From NCBI RefSeq assembly GCF_963678635.1, contig NC_087063.1, positions 63,409,290-63,473,289 on the forward strand: 64,000 bases of DNA, given 5' to 3'. Under the pieces are notes generated by a model. It worked only from the letters and a program-made list of their open reading frames with translations. It did no database searches and was not told where the DNA came from. Positions 34,501 to 42,229 of the stretch are shown here, piece by piece. Position numbers and translations under genes: made by a program. How positions within the stretch are numbered: position 1 is the stretch's first letter; the number at the start of each line of letters is the position of its first letter. This stretch comes from Symsagittifera roscoffensis. Lineage: Eukaryota; Xenacoelomorpha; Acoela; Convolutidae.

Positions 34501-36165
34501 GAATAAAGTTTTGAGACCCCAAGTAGTGCCATTTATGCAACAGGACCCTGAAATTAAGTTTTTTCAACAAGATAATGCAACTCCACGTATTGCCGAACCA
34601 AGTGAAGAATATTTGCGAGGAAAAAGAATTAAAGTTCTTCCGTGGCCTCCTGGTTCACCGGATTTATCGAGCATGTTTGGACGAACATGAGCATGTTTTG
34701 GACGAAAATTAACAAAATCGACCATTTCAAAAAAAGCCGATGAACTGCAGACGATAATATGCTTGCAGACGTTCATTTGTGCCCCTTTTCCGCTATTAAA
34801 ACTTAAAAACCCATTTCATGTAATTTGCTTTTAAAGTATTAAAATTTTGCTTGAGCTTAATTTTGTCCAGTAGGGTATTCTCATGTTATTCGGTTCAAAA
34901 ACCAACTTTATCTTTAATCTACAATAAGTTTAATGTTTATTTGACTTTTCTCTTGGAGCAAAGGCAATTTTTTGGGACCATAATTCTAAACTAGGTTTGT
35001 AACGCGGCCATTCTAGACCAGTAGCCGCGCTTAATTTAGTCCGCTTGTATATCAAATGGTTCAAATGATTTTGTTTAACAATTTGTTAACCTGAAAATAA
35101 TCTCAAATTGCAATCAATTTAACCGCTTACTAATCGCAGCGAATTACTTAATGATTTTTCACTGTGAATGATTGAATCGACAAGAATCAACACTTTTTTT
35201 GTTCTTTTTATAGAATACATCAGGTTAAAAACATCATGGTAACCAACCGATTACCAAATAAAGACTTACTTTAGTGTTTCATTTATTTAATTTATACACG
35301 ACATTTGGACAAACAACCTCACATGGCAAAAACTCACAATTTGATCACCAGAATAATCTGCTGCTCTTGGCATTTTTTTTCTCGTTTTTTTTGTCTTATG
35401 AAGAATACTCAGGTCAAAAAAATCATAGTAACGAAAGTTAGCTTCAGGAGTCCCTTCATCGCATATTCTAGTCAAAAACCTGGATTTGGGTTATATACTG
35501 AGCACTCCCTTGACTCAAATATTAATACTGAGAGTGGCTAAGATCATTTGCTATGAAATTGCTGAAAAATTTGATTTCTGAGAAAACTTGCTCTGGAAAT
35601 TTTTTTTATCAATTAATGAGCCACTTGTAATTCAGTCAGTGATCAAAATCTCCGGTAGCTGGTAGCACTCATGAAATCATTGGTATCAGGGGCGGATGTA
35701 GGATTTATCGCGGGGGGGGGGGGCGGATTTTCGAAAAAATTTGTCGAATGCGTCCCTTCGGGGCGCACTCTCCTTCAAAATTAGAATTTATTCGCGCCAA
35801 AGGCGCCTTTACAAAAACTAAGGGTAGGTCGGCCTAAAATGGATGTCAAAACATAATACCAAAGGGGGTTCTTTGGTTGGTTGGAGGGGGTCGAATCCTT
35901 GCTTCAAACTGGAGTTTATTGTTGCTGGCCTCAAAAAAACTTAATCATACCTTTGAACTGCCTCGGTATCTGTCCTAGAACCATCGGCATGACTGCCTAC
36001 ATCTCCATCGACAGTTTCCTCGGCTATAGTCTCTTCTGCAATAGATAGCCCTATAACGAACACTAAATTCAGACCATAAAAGGGAATAGAACATCAATAC
36101 GGAAGAAATATATTACCAATTAAAAGGGCACCGACAACGAACAAGTAAAACTTCTTGTCAATCAT
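22429..36165 (-). CDS. HSP90B1: endoplasmin (GRP94, ER HSP90), complete seven-exon gene
   Basis: GRP94 is the ER-lumen HSP90: an ATP-driven chaperone that matures secreted and membrane proteins. Seven exons (36165-36117, 36050-35951, 25393-25252, 25170-24731, 24649-24538, 24067-22661, 22533-22429) join in phase at GT-AG sites and encode 784 residues, close to the ~800 usual for the family. Residues 1-21 are a signal peptide ([14 protein letters not shown]). The N-domain ATP site has [10 protein letters not shown] (Glu102, Asn106), DTGIGM (Asp148) and GQFGVGFY (189-196). An acidic linker spans ~282-330. The middle domain has NVSRETLQQ with the catalytic Arg445. The protein ends in KDEL. Everything looks intact, so the gene is probably functional. 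Its promoter carries an ERSE, fitting induction by ER stress. Confidence 0.96.
22661..24067 (-). CDS. HSP90B1: GRP94 exon 6 (linker, middle and C-terminal dimerisation domains)
   Basis: This 1407-bp exon encodes residues 282-750. It opens with the charged linker ([11 protein letters not shown]), then [16 protein letters not shown], typical of GRP94. The true reading continues upstream of the internal Met at 23908, so that Met is not a start. Acceptor CTATTTCAG, donor GAG/gtatga. Strong antisense frames on the plus strand are shadows. Confidence 0.95.
24160..24370 (+). repeat. dispersed MITE-like family, copy 2 (GRP94 intron 5)
   Basis: It begins near GGCCAACAGACAGTTG and contains CTTCTAGAACAATTTATGATTG and GACACTTTTTTGATAA, as in the other copies. 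Confidence 0.55.
24538..24649 (-). CDS. HSP90B1: GRP94 exon 5
   Basis: This 112-bp exon completes the codon split with exon 4 and encodes [13 protein letters not shown] to FPIYLWSSK, the end of the ATPase domain. Acceptor TTATTTTCAG, donor AAG/gtaaga. Intron 5 (24068-24537, 470 bp) contains a copy of a MITE-like family. Confidence 0.93.
24731..25170 (-). CDS. HSP90B1: GRP94 exon 4 (ATP-binding core)
   Basis: 440 bp encoding residues 98-243. It carries [16 protein letters not shown], the ATP lid (LGTIAKSGT) and GQFGVGFY. Acceptor TTTATGTAG, donor AAG/gtacag. It ends with two bases of a split Ser codon. Introns 3 and 4 are both 81 bp. Confidence 0.95.
25252..25393 (-). CDS. HSP90B1: GRP94 exon 3
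   Basis: 142 bp encoding residues 50-97 ([10 protein letters not shown] to SLYKNKE). Its first base completes the Arg codon begun in exon 2, giving the conserved QREEEAI. Acceptor CTGCCTAG, donor GAG/gttaat. The 5' partner exon lies 10.6 kb away. Confidence 0.94.
25601..25670 (-). repeat. tRNA-derived SINE-like sequence in GRP94 intron 2
   Basis: On the minus strand an A box-like TGGCGAATAGGTAAAGCACC and a B box-like GGTTGGAGTCC occur at tRNA spacing. The sequence is degraded at the acceptor stem. Confidence 0.45.
25920..26130 (+). repeat. dispersed MITE-like family, copy 3
   Basis: It contains CAGATGCCCTTTAAGCTCTT, AGAACAATTTATGATTGGCG, GAGAAAACTGGATCAACAGG and TCGTTCACGTTTTTTG in the same order as copies 1 and 5. 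Confidence 0.65.
26460..26660 (+). repeat. dispersed MITE-like family, copy 4
   Basis: It starts with AGCCAACAGACAGTTGGAAA (with a short duplication of ACAGACAGTTGGAAAACAGG) and continues with CCTAAAGCTCTTTGAATTTC and CATTCCGCTGGATAT. Confidence 0.65.
27830..28320 (+). repeat. diverged relatives of the ~165-bp tandem unit
   Basis: Two diverged units with the landmarks CTGAGAG..., CACTATAG, AAATTC(A/G)AATTT, and GATTTGAGCAATC...GGAGGCAAGATTT. They lie about 2 kb before the main array at 30200-31900. Confidence 0.5.
28820..29275 (+). repeat. ~450-bp repeat family, copy 1
   Basis: Landmarks are TCAGATGCCTAATTTTACC, GCAACCGTTATTCAA, AATTGGCGACTCACTAATGGC, ATAAAATGGACGAATGGC and ATACAGTGAATCATTCC. 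The related copies are at 29740, 32335 and 32755. No long frame is shared between copies, so it looks non-autonomous. A tail with GGTCCCAAACAATC and CCATATATAAGTCAG follows at 29320-29370. Confidence 0.7.
29740..30182 (+). repeat. ~450-bp repeat family, copy 2
   Basis: Same landmarks as copy 1: TCAGATGCCTAATTTTACC, GCAACCGTTATTCAAAAGC, AATTGGCGAATCC, TTAAATGGACGAACGGCGAG, ATACAGTGAATAATT. Confidence 0.7.
30200..31900 (+). repeat. ~165-bp degenerate tandem (satellite-like) array
   Basis: About ten units, each with TATCTCGAAAACTAC, GATTTGAGCAGTCA, GGAGGCAAGATT, CTCCTGAGAGTACCCTGACAG, CCAACTACAGGG and AAATTCAAATTTTG, in that order, at intervals of roughly 155-170 bp. Units differ by many substitutions. 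It lies inside GRP94 intron 2. The short frames here are by-products. Confidence 0.75.
31960..32160 (+). repeat. GGTCCC-flanked tail sequence shared by the intron repeats
   Basis: TGGTCCCGAAAAACTACCAGTGGTCCCATATATAAG-type sequence, followed by GTCATGTGTTAGCACATAACG. It recurs at 29320-29480 and 33232-33380. It may be the end of the ~450-bp family or a separate short element. Confidence 0.5.
32335..32610 (+). repeat. ~450-bp repeat family, copy 3 (5'-truncated)
   Basis: It begins at GAGTCACTAATGGCAAACG and includes ATTAAATGGACGAATGGCG and ATACAGTGAATCATTCC. The first third of the unit is missing. Confidence 0.65.
32755..33190 (+). repeat. ~450-bp repeat family, copy 4
   Basis: It contains TCAGATGCCTAATTTTG, GCAACCGTTATTCAAAAGC, AATTGGCGAGTCACTAATAGC and ATACAGTGAATCATTCTG, followed by the GGTCCCCAAAAACTACCAG tail at 33235. 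Confidence 0.7.
33540..34870 (+). pseudogene. Tc1/mariner-type transposase relic, interrupted
   Basis: The N-terminal helix-turn-helix-like part is at 33573-33788 ([30 protein letters not shown]). The middle is frame-shifted around 33790-34060 ([20 protein letters not shown]). The C-terminal DDE part is at 34502-34680 with [12 protein letters not shown] (second catalytic Asp) and [17 protein letters not shown]-like copy sits between them at about 34065-34310. Stops and frameshifts make it inactive. GGTCCC-type motifs at 33235 and, inverted, at about 34975 could be remnants of terminal repeats. Confidence 0.75.
34065..34310 (+). repeat. dispersed MITE-like family, copy 5, inside the transposase relic
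   Basis: It starts with AGCCAACAGACAATTTTTG and includes GCCTTAAAGCTCTTTGAAC, GAGAAAACTGGATCGGCAG and CAGGTTTTTCGTGAGC. It separates the two halves of the Tc1-type transposase, so it inserted later. Confidence 0.65.
35400..35520 (+). repeat. fragment of the LINE 5'-region repeat
   Basis: It reads AGGTCAAAAAAATCATAGTAACGAAAGTTAGCTTCAGGAGTCCCTTCATCGC-type sequence, shared with 41790-41850 and 42010-42065. It lies near the end of GRP94 intron 2. Confidence 0.55.
35689..35930. mobile_element. CAGGGGCGGAT-type MITE fragment
   Basis: The left end is CAGGGGCGGATGTAGGATTT, the terminus of a MITE type widespread in invertebrates. It then has a G-run and GCGCCAAAGGCGCC, as in 17904-18393, and AGGGGGTCGAATCCTTG near 35890. 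The right end and the target duplication could not be defined. Confidence 0.5.
35951..36050 (-). CDS. HSP90B1: GRP94 exon 2
   Basis: 100 bp encoding the rest of the signal peptide and the acidic pre-N region ([22 protein letters not shown]). The last part matches the conserved GSRTDxExVQREEEAI of animal GRP94, and the phase joins exon 3 exactly. Acceptor TTCGTTATAG, donor AAG/gtatga. Confidence 0.92.
36117..36165 (-). CDS. HSP90B1: GRP94 exon 1 (start and signal peptide)
   Basis: 49 bp from ATG (36165-36163). It encodes [16 protein letters not shown] plus the first base of Gly, then donor G/gtaata. The basic n-region and hydrophobic core are those of a signal peptide. Intron 1 is only 66 bp. 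No earlier in-frame Met is evident nearby. Confidence 0.9.
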
Positions 36166-36256
36166 AGCTGTACAGGGGTAACAAACAATTTTTTGAATAT
36201 TCTGAAGCAAATTTCTGCTTCTGGCAAACTATCTGTAATACAATGATGAATTTCTT

Positions 36257-36275
36257 CGTGGTCAACTCTGATTGG
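36257..36275 (-). promoter_or_regulatory. ER-stress response element (ERSE) of GRP94
   Basis: On the minus strand the sequence is CCAAT, nine bases (CAGAGTTGA), then CCACG. This matches the ERSE-I consensus CCAAT-N9-CCACG exactly, including spacing, and lies 92 bp upstream of the ATG. Known: NF-Y binds CCAAT and ATF6/XBP1 bind CCACG during the unfolded protein response. GRP94 genes in other animals carry such elements. No clear TATA box was seen between it and the start. Confidence 0.85.
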
Positions 36276-36370
36276 TTTAGATTGACCTAACATGCTCAAA
36301 TTTTTCAAAAAAGAGAAATATTGTTATCAAAAACGAGTCCCTTTTAAAACATCTGATAAATTTAACGATA

Positions 36371-36475
36371 AGAAATACACATTGCTCCTTCTGATATAAA
36401 CTATAAGGACATGTTAGACTTCAGCAACAAACCAGGATAACCGGTATCCGGTAAAAGTAATGTCAATTGAACAAA
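36371..36475 (+). repeat. 105-bp direct repeat, upstream of the LINE
   Basis: Matches 41068-41172 without indels and with few mismatches. It includes ATTGCTCCTTCTGAT, the GGATAACCGGTATCC hairpin (36435-36449) and TGTCAATTGAACAAA. It lies between the GRP94 promoter and LINE ORF1. The downstream partner begins at the ORF2 stop codon, so this copy is likely the 3'UTR start of an earlier, truncated family member. Confidence 0.85.
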
Positions 36476-36607
36476 AACTGCTAAGAAGTAGAAGGTAGAA
36501 TGTTTTTGCCTTCTGATTTCTACATTTTGAAAGAGAAAAATCGAATTTTTTTTCAAGTATACCTACGGGTGAAGGCTTTTTTGCCCCCCATTGAGTAAAA
36601 CCAAGTC
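36476..36607 (+). promoter_or_regulatory. LINE 5' UTR
   Basis: Contains GCCTTCTGATTTCTAC...TTGAAAGAGAAAAA and GGGTGAAGGCTTTTTTGCCC. This is similar to the two tandem units at 41645-41855 and 41885-42070 (CTTCTGATTTCTGG...TGTGTAGTCTTTATTGCCC). It precedes ORF1 directly and probably holds the internal promoter. Confidence 0.5.
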
Positions 36608-37852
36608 ATGAGTCAACAACAACTGACGGAATCTCAGCTACCAATTACTCACGAAGTGCTGATTGAAACGGAGACAAATTTCAGAAATGCGCTAACAGCA
36701 AACAAATCGACGACACAAACAAAACAAATCCAAATAATCAAAATCATCCCCCCATTCTCGAGAGAAATTGTAAGGTCAGCTGAAAATCTGGCGCAGGCAT
36801 ATCGAAGTTGTGCTTCCGATATACTTAAACAATTCCCCACAACAATGCAACAGAAGATGACAATCTCAAAAACAATAACCGTGACGAAAGATGACCGCAA
36901 ACTTCATACACTGACAGTTATTGCTCCCCCCGAAGCAGAGCAATTCATAACTAGCATCAAAAGCGAAGGAATCATTCTACTTAACAAGACGGTATTTCCC
37001 ATGGGATGCTTTCCAAGGTCTCATAGACCCAAGAACATTTACCCTAAACTAGCAAAAATCAAATTGTCGAACTTGCCTTATGTATGCAACGATATCGAAG
37101 CGAAATTAATTCTCCAATTGCCAGAAGACATAATTCATAGCCCCATATTCCAACGTGAGACCTGTATCGTAACTGAACCGGGTCAGTATGTTTACACAGG
37201 AAGAGCAATTTTAGAAGTTAAAATACAAAACGAAGAACAAGAGAAAAAGCTGAAGGACTGGTCTTATAAATCAAGAATGGATGGCTTCAAAATGTGGGAA
37301 GGTGTAGAAATCTCGTTTCACATACCTTCACTACATGAATGTCAAAAATGCAAGATGTCTGGACGCCAAGAAAAAGGTCATCACGATGATTGGTGTAACA
37401 TAGGGAACCAAATAACCAAAAATCCAAATAATCACTACCCACAAAAACCAAGCTCCAATAATGCCAGCGACGAGAAAAACGATGACGAAACAACAAGCGA
37501 TAAGTTTTGTAATGGTACCGAAACTGAAGAAGATAAGAATGTTGAAGCACCACCATCTGGAGTTTTGATTGATGAATCTAAAACAAACAGTGCAGCTACT
37601 CCAAGCGAAGAAAAACAAAAGGATGAGGTTCTCAACAATCAGGTCGTAGATTTTCATTCTTACTCTGCAAAAGAAAAAAAAGACAAATTAAATGTCGAAA
37701 ATAACAAACGAAAATGTTCCTCTGACGGAAGAATGCTTACAAAAAGAGAGCGTGAAACTTCACCAACCTCTTGGTCAGTTTTAACACGGAAGAAAGGGCC
37801 AAAAATAAAATCTAAAAATAACGGAGAAGACTTGGCTGGAGGGAAGTTTTAG
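36608..37852 (+). CDS. LINE ORF1 protein (nucleic-acid-binding)
   Basis: This intact 414-codon ORF encodes the RNA-binding partner of the LINE ribonucleoprotein. The N-terminal ~250 residues form a structured region (SCASDILKQFP, KIKLSNLPYV, LILQLPEDI). A zinc-knuckle-like CQKC...GHHDDWC lies at about residues 240-258 (CX2C, then H and C). The C-terminal third is Asp/Glu/Lys-rich and probably disordered. ORF2 starts 12 nt after its stop. Pieces of related ORF1s occur at 51000-51300, 48381-48540 and 51811-51975. Confidence 0.85.
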   Translation: MSQQQLTESQLPITHEVLIETETNFRNALTANKSTTQTKQIQIIKIIPPFSREIVRSAENLAQAYRSCASDILKQFPTTMQQKMTISKTITVTKDDRKLHTLTVIAPPEAEQFITSIKSEGIILLNKTVFPMGCFPRSHRPKNIYPKLAKIKLSNLPYVCNDIEAKLILQLPEDIIHSPIFQRETCIVTEPGQYVYTGRAILEVKIQNEEQEKKLKDWSYKSRMDGFKMWEGVEISFHIPSLHECQKCKMSGRQEKGHHDDWCNIGNQITKNPNNHYPQKPSSNNASDEKNDDETTSDKFCNGTETEEDKNVEAPPSGVLIDESKTNSAATPSEEKQKDEVLNNQVVDFHSYSAKEKKDKLNVENNKRKCSSDGRMLTKRERETSPTSWSVLTRKKGPKIKSKNNGEDLAGGKF

Positions 37853-37864
37853 CAAAAAATTTCT

Positions 37865-40800
37865 ATGTGCGAAAAACCAGATATTTTTTCCGTTAATATT
37901 TTTAGCATAGGAAATCCAGCTAAATTACACTCACTTATCAAAAAATGCCAAGTTTTAAAAAAATCGCCCAGTTTCATTTTGTGCATTCAGGAAGCAAAAA
38001 TATCGAAACTTACAAATATACATTTGAGTTTACTGGATAAACATAATGTTTTATTCGATTTCATACCGGGCTAAAATAATTCTGGTGGTTTCTTAACGTT
38101 ATGGTCGTCAAACTTGAGTCCTGCAAAAAGAATTGCTTCAAGTACAGGTTTTCAATTGTTAAAATTTGTCAAACTTGATTGGTTTGTTATCAACGTTTAT
38201 GCGAACCCAATTTCATTCCGAGCAACTTTGAATTCCCTGAAATTAAGCATCAGATTTTTACCTAACAAATCGAAAATTATCATGATGGGTGACTTTAATG
38301 CGCTGAGTTATGATAATATTAACAGTTCTTCAATACTTAAGTTAAATGATGCACGTATCAAACGATTTACCCAACTCAAAGAAAAATTCTTGACTGTTTT
38401 GGTTTTGTTGATTTTGCACTCAAGAATGATTTTTGTGATTATACACATTATGACAAACAACATAAAACTTTTGCACGCATAGATTATGTCTTCTTAAAAT
38501 TCGAAACAGAGTATGATTCTATGCAAAGCATTCAAATATCAATATCTGATCATTTGCTCTTACACGTTTTTGTTAAGCCATCTAACTTGTATCAGCGCGG
38601 CCCTAGTTACTGGAAATTAAATGAAGAAATTTTAAACAACAACGCCAGCTTAATTCGTGAAGACCTAAAAAACTTGAATCACAAGTAGTTACGAAAACTT
38701 TAAGCACGATTTTCGTGACCTTCTGAGGTTTATTCAAGAGAACAAAAAGCGTGTAGATCAAAAAGAACTTAATTTATTGAAGTATCACGAAAATGTTCTC
38801 AGAGATTGCATTCACAGCGGAAAAGGTCCCAACCCTAATTTGATTGAAAAATATCATTTGGTGCTGGAACATCTTCAAAAAGTTTCCAAGGAAAAAGATT
38901 TTTCAGATTATCGAAAAATTCAGAAAACTCTCAGCTATACATTCGAGGGTGTTCCCAAATTTTGTAGTCAATGGACATCAAAGAACACAATCAACTCAAT
39001 CAAGAGAATTCAAGTGGATCAGAACGTTTATCATACGGATGAAGATATTCTTAATCAATTTCGAAAGTTTTTTTCAAATATTTTTTCAAATAGTTCTCTA
39101 ACAGACTCCGATCAACTACTAAAGACATTTTTATCAAAAAATAAACTCGAAAAAAATGAGAATGATGGCTATAATTACTTTACAGAAGATGAAATTCACT
39201 TGGCTATAAACAAATTGAATTTGAAAAGCTCGCCTGGACCAGACGGCCTTACTTCTAAGCTATACAAGACTTTCACGGATGAGTTTTGTTCAATTTTAGC
39301 TAATGTTTTTAATCATTTTGTTCATGGTGGAAAACTTCCAAACAGTTTTTATTTAGCAATAATCAAACTGATCCCGAAATCTGAAAATGCCATAGCAGTA
39401 CAAGATTTTCGCCCCATCAGCCTTATGAATACTGACGCGAAAATCTTTGCCCATGTAGTCTGTAACCGAATTAAAAATGACCTTTGCAAAGTTGTAAAAA
39501 ACCATCAGCACGCGTATTTGCTTGGAAGACAAATGCATACAGCAATACGAAAATTGAAAAAAGCGATTACTCCAGAACGATTGGCTACCCGAGGTTCATG
39601 TGCTGTAAAATTAGACTTTTCTAAAGCATTTGACAGAGTTGACAGATCACTTCTCATCAAAATTTTGAAAGGGTTAAACCTTGATGAGCTTTCAGTTAGA
39701 GCTATTGAAACTTTGTATTTAGACTCAAAAGCAGTAATTGAGATAAATGGTTTTTTATCAGCCAGCTTCAAAATTCATCGCGGTGTGAGACAAGGTTGCC
39801 CTCTTTCCGCATTTTTATTCATAGTTTTTATCGAACCCCTTCTTCAAGCAATTGAATCTACAGAAGCAATTGAAGGTTTCGGGATATTGTGCCCCAAACT
39901 AGTTTCATATGCAGACGACATAACTTGCCTTATCAAAATCCGATGTATTGACAGGTTGTTTCGCTTAATCGATACATTTTGCAAACAAACTCAAATGATG
40001 ATTAACATAAGTAAAAGCGAAGTGCTTTCCATACCTGATTTATCACCCTATAAAACAGTCAAGGAAACAAAAATACTTGGTGTCTTGTTTTACACTTCCC
40101 AAAAAATTGAAAATATTGAATTATTGTTGAGTTCACAAATTCAAAAACATCGAGGGTTAATTTCACTAAGTAAATCTTTAAGGGCCAAATCATTAACACT
40201 GTCAGTTTATGTTCTCCCTAAGTTTTTTCATTTGGCTCGTCATACTACAGTTAACTTGGATACTGTTAGTAAATGCCAAGAATTATTAAATACAGAATTG
40301 AAAAAAACAAGCAGACTCGACATAAGAAAAGAAGTTTTATATAACCCCATCTTAGATGGTGGGATAGGCTTACCATGCCTACAACTTAAACTTTTTAGTA
40401 TGAAAGTTATCGATTTCTTTGCTTCTGATATGTCAGATCAAAATAGTTTATTACCAACAGATTCAATTTTACCGAACGAAATCAAAAATTTGTTGAGAAA
40501 TACGAACATCTCTATTGAAATAAGTTCAAGTGATTTTGCAATATTTTCAAACAGTACCAATAGCCGTTTAATTATAACAATACAGACAAAATCGCGAGAT
40601 GTTTATTATTTCTGCTTACAAAACTGTAGTTTTCATCGAGCTGTGATTTTCCGCTTGGGTTTTGCAGCAAACCGTTACCTCTGTTCAGAAGAAAAATTGA
40701 TTAAATTTACAGGCAAAGTTTGGAAAAATTCAATGCTTGATGTATGGGAAAAAAACTTTCTTAAAAAATTTGCATACGCTGTTTTTAAAGATCGAGAAAA

Positions 40801-41068
40801 GCGGTGGTTTTTATTTCTCGAGAATGCCCCCGAATGTTTCTATTGTAATTTAGAATGCGAAACATTCGAACACCTAATTTTCAGTTGTCCCTCGCTACAA
40901 CCTTCAAGAAACATATTACAGATTAACAATTGGCGTGACGTTTTTGTATCAACCAACATTGCAAGACTTAAGTATGTTGTTTCGGTTATTCGTGGTGCAT
41001 ATTCAAAATCATCGACGTCATGGAAAATCAACTTGCAAACATTTGTGTCATGGGAAGTATGGAAGTGA
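37865..41068 (+). pseudogene. LINE ORF2: APE endonuclease plus reverse transcriptase, L1/Tx1-like, nearly intact
   Basis: ORF2 performs target-primed reverse transcription. APE-type endonuclease motifs in order: CIQEAKI, GGFLTLW, VINVYANP, MMGDFNAL (all frame 2), then RIDYVFL and ISDHLLL in frame 1. The RT part is open from 38777 for 763 codons: SPGPDG (152-157), LDFSKAFDRV, RQGCPLS (338-344), YADD (378-381), and a C-terminal CCHC-type CFYCNLEC...H...C. Damage is limited to a TAA at 38072-38074 and two compensating frameshifts near 38390 and 38685. The motif style (FRPISLMNTD) fits the L1/Tx1 group; the clade needs a phylogeny. The element is young. Confidence 0.88.
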
Positions 41069-41172
41069 GAAATACAAATTGCTCCTTCTGATCTAAACTA
41101 TAAGGAAATGTAAGACTTCAGCAACAAACCAGGATACCCGGTATCCGGTAAAAGTAATGTCAATTGAACAAA
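41068..41172 (+). repeat. 105-bp direct repeat, start of LINE 3' UTR
   Basis: Partner of 36371-36475, starting at the last base of the ORF2 stop. It contains the hairpin GGATACCCGGTATCC at 41132-41146. Confidence 0.85.
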
Positions 41173-41328
41173 TATGATGTTATATTTACAATTTGAAAAA
41201 AAAAAAAAAAAAAAAAAAAGATATATCAAGCGTACCAGGATACTCTGTATCCGGTATTAAAAAATGTATTTTAAACACAAGTCACAGAAAGAATAAAAAC
41301 AGTTTGACGATCAGGACACCCCGTATCC
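41132..41328 (+). repeat. three GGATAC-NNN-GTATCC hairpins in the LINE 3' UTR
   Basis: Hairpins lie at 41132-41146 (loop CCG), 41238-41252 (loop TCT) and 41314-41328 (imperfect left arm GGACAC). Each follows an ACCAGGA- or ATCAGGA-like lead. A fourth is at 36435-36449. They may be recognition structures for the reverse transcriptase. This role is inferred. Confidence 0.7.
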
Positions 41329-41640
41329 ATTTGATCAAAAAATGTACAGAAACAGTTCAGAAACTATCTAGATGAGCTCTCAACAATTTAGAAGGTGTTT
41401 CTTGTGTTTACAATTAGGTTACTAACTCGATAAATTGTTTTCGACAGATATGATGTTATTTGTTGTACATATTGATTATGAAACTCTTAACTAAACAAAT
41501 TTAATTTACAATTAAAAAAAAAAGTTGTTTTCGATAAATATGATGTTATTTGATGTACATACTGATTATGAAACTCTCAAATAAATAAAAATTCAATAAA
41601 CAATTTTAAAAAAAAACACAAAAAATGCACAAGCCTTATG
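41173..41640 (+). repeat. successive A-tailed LINE 3' ends
   Basis: Three blocks containing ATATGATGTTAT end in an A-run: 41172-41219 (long A-run), about 41445-41522 and 41523-41620. The last two also share TTGTTTTCGA, GTACATA and TGATTATGAAACTCT. They read as nested 3' termini of related insertions. Confidence 0.65.
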
Positions 41641-41644
41641 GTGA

Positions 41645-42070
41645 CGTCTTGACTTCTGATTTCTGGGACTTGAAAGAAAAAAAAACATACTTTTTTAAAC
41701 AAAATTACTCGTGTGTAGTCTTTATTGCCCTTCACGAGTCAAACTGAGTATGAGTCTAGAACATTTCAAACATTTCAAAAATCAGTAGGTCAAAAGTGTC
41801 ATAGTAACCGAAGTTACAGTCAGGAGTCCCTTCATCGCGTAATCCCGTCAAAATCAGAAGATGCACAACCATTGTAGTCGACATCTTGCTTTCTGATTTC
41901 TGGAACTTGAAAGAAGAAAAACAAATTTTTGTTACAAAATTACTCGTGTGTAGGCTTTATTGCCCTTCACAAGTTAAACTGAGTATGAGTCTAGAACGAT
42001 TACAGTAATCAGAATGTCAAAAGTATCATAGTAACCGAGGTTACAGTCAGGAGTCGTTTCATCACGTATT
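41645..42070 (+). repeat. two tandem LINE 5'-UTR-like units (~238-bp period)
   Basis: Each unit has TTCTGATTTCTGG, ACTTGAAAGAA, TTACTCGTGTGTAG(T/G)CTTTATTGCCC, GAGTATGAGTCTAGAAC, and CATAGTAACCGA(A/G)GTTACAGTCAGGAGTC. GTAACCGAAGTTAC is itself palindromic. The first part matches the LINE 5' UTR at 36500-36600. No ORF follows. Confidence 0.65.
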
Positions 42071-42229
42071 CCAGTCTAATCCTTGGAATATTCTAGATAC
42101 GGAGATAATAATGATAATAAAGTAGATGATAAGTGTTGATGTCCTTACAATTAAACTCGATACGTGTTACGTTTCTTCAAAAAGAACACGCAACTCGACA
42201 AGAGAAAATCTAATATACAATTATAATTG

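Larger units (their letters stand above)
25394..35950 (-). other. GRP94 intron 2, 10.6 kb of nested repeats
   Basis: The limits follow from in-phase joining of exons 2 and 3; all other introns of the gene are 66-470 bp. The intron holds a SINE head, at least three MITE-like copies, a ~165-bp tandem array, four copies of a ~450-bp family, a Tc1/mariner relic and a CAGGGG-type MITE. 26700-27800 has no recognisable feature. Confidence 0.85.

Noticed and set aside
37287-37657. Minus-strand frames within LINE ORF1
   Set aside because: ORF1 on the plus strand is fully open and conserved in relics; these are shadows.
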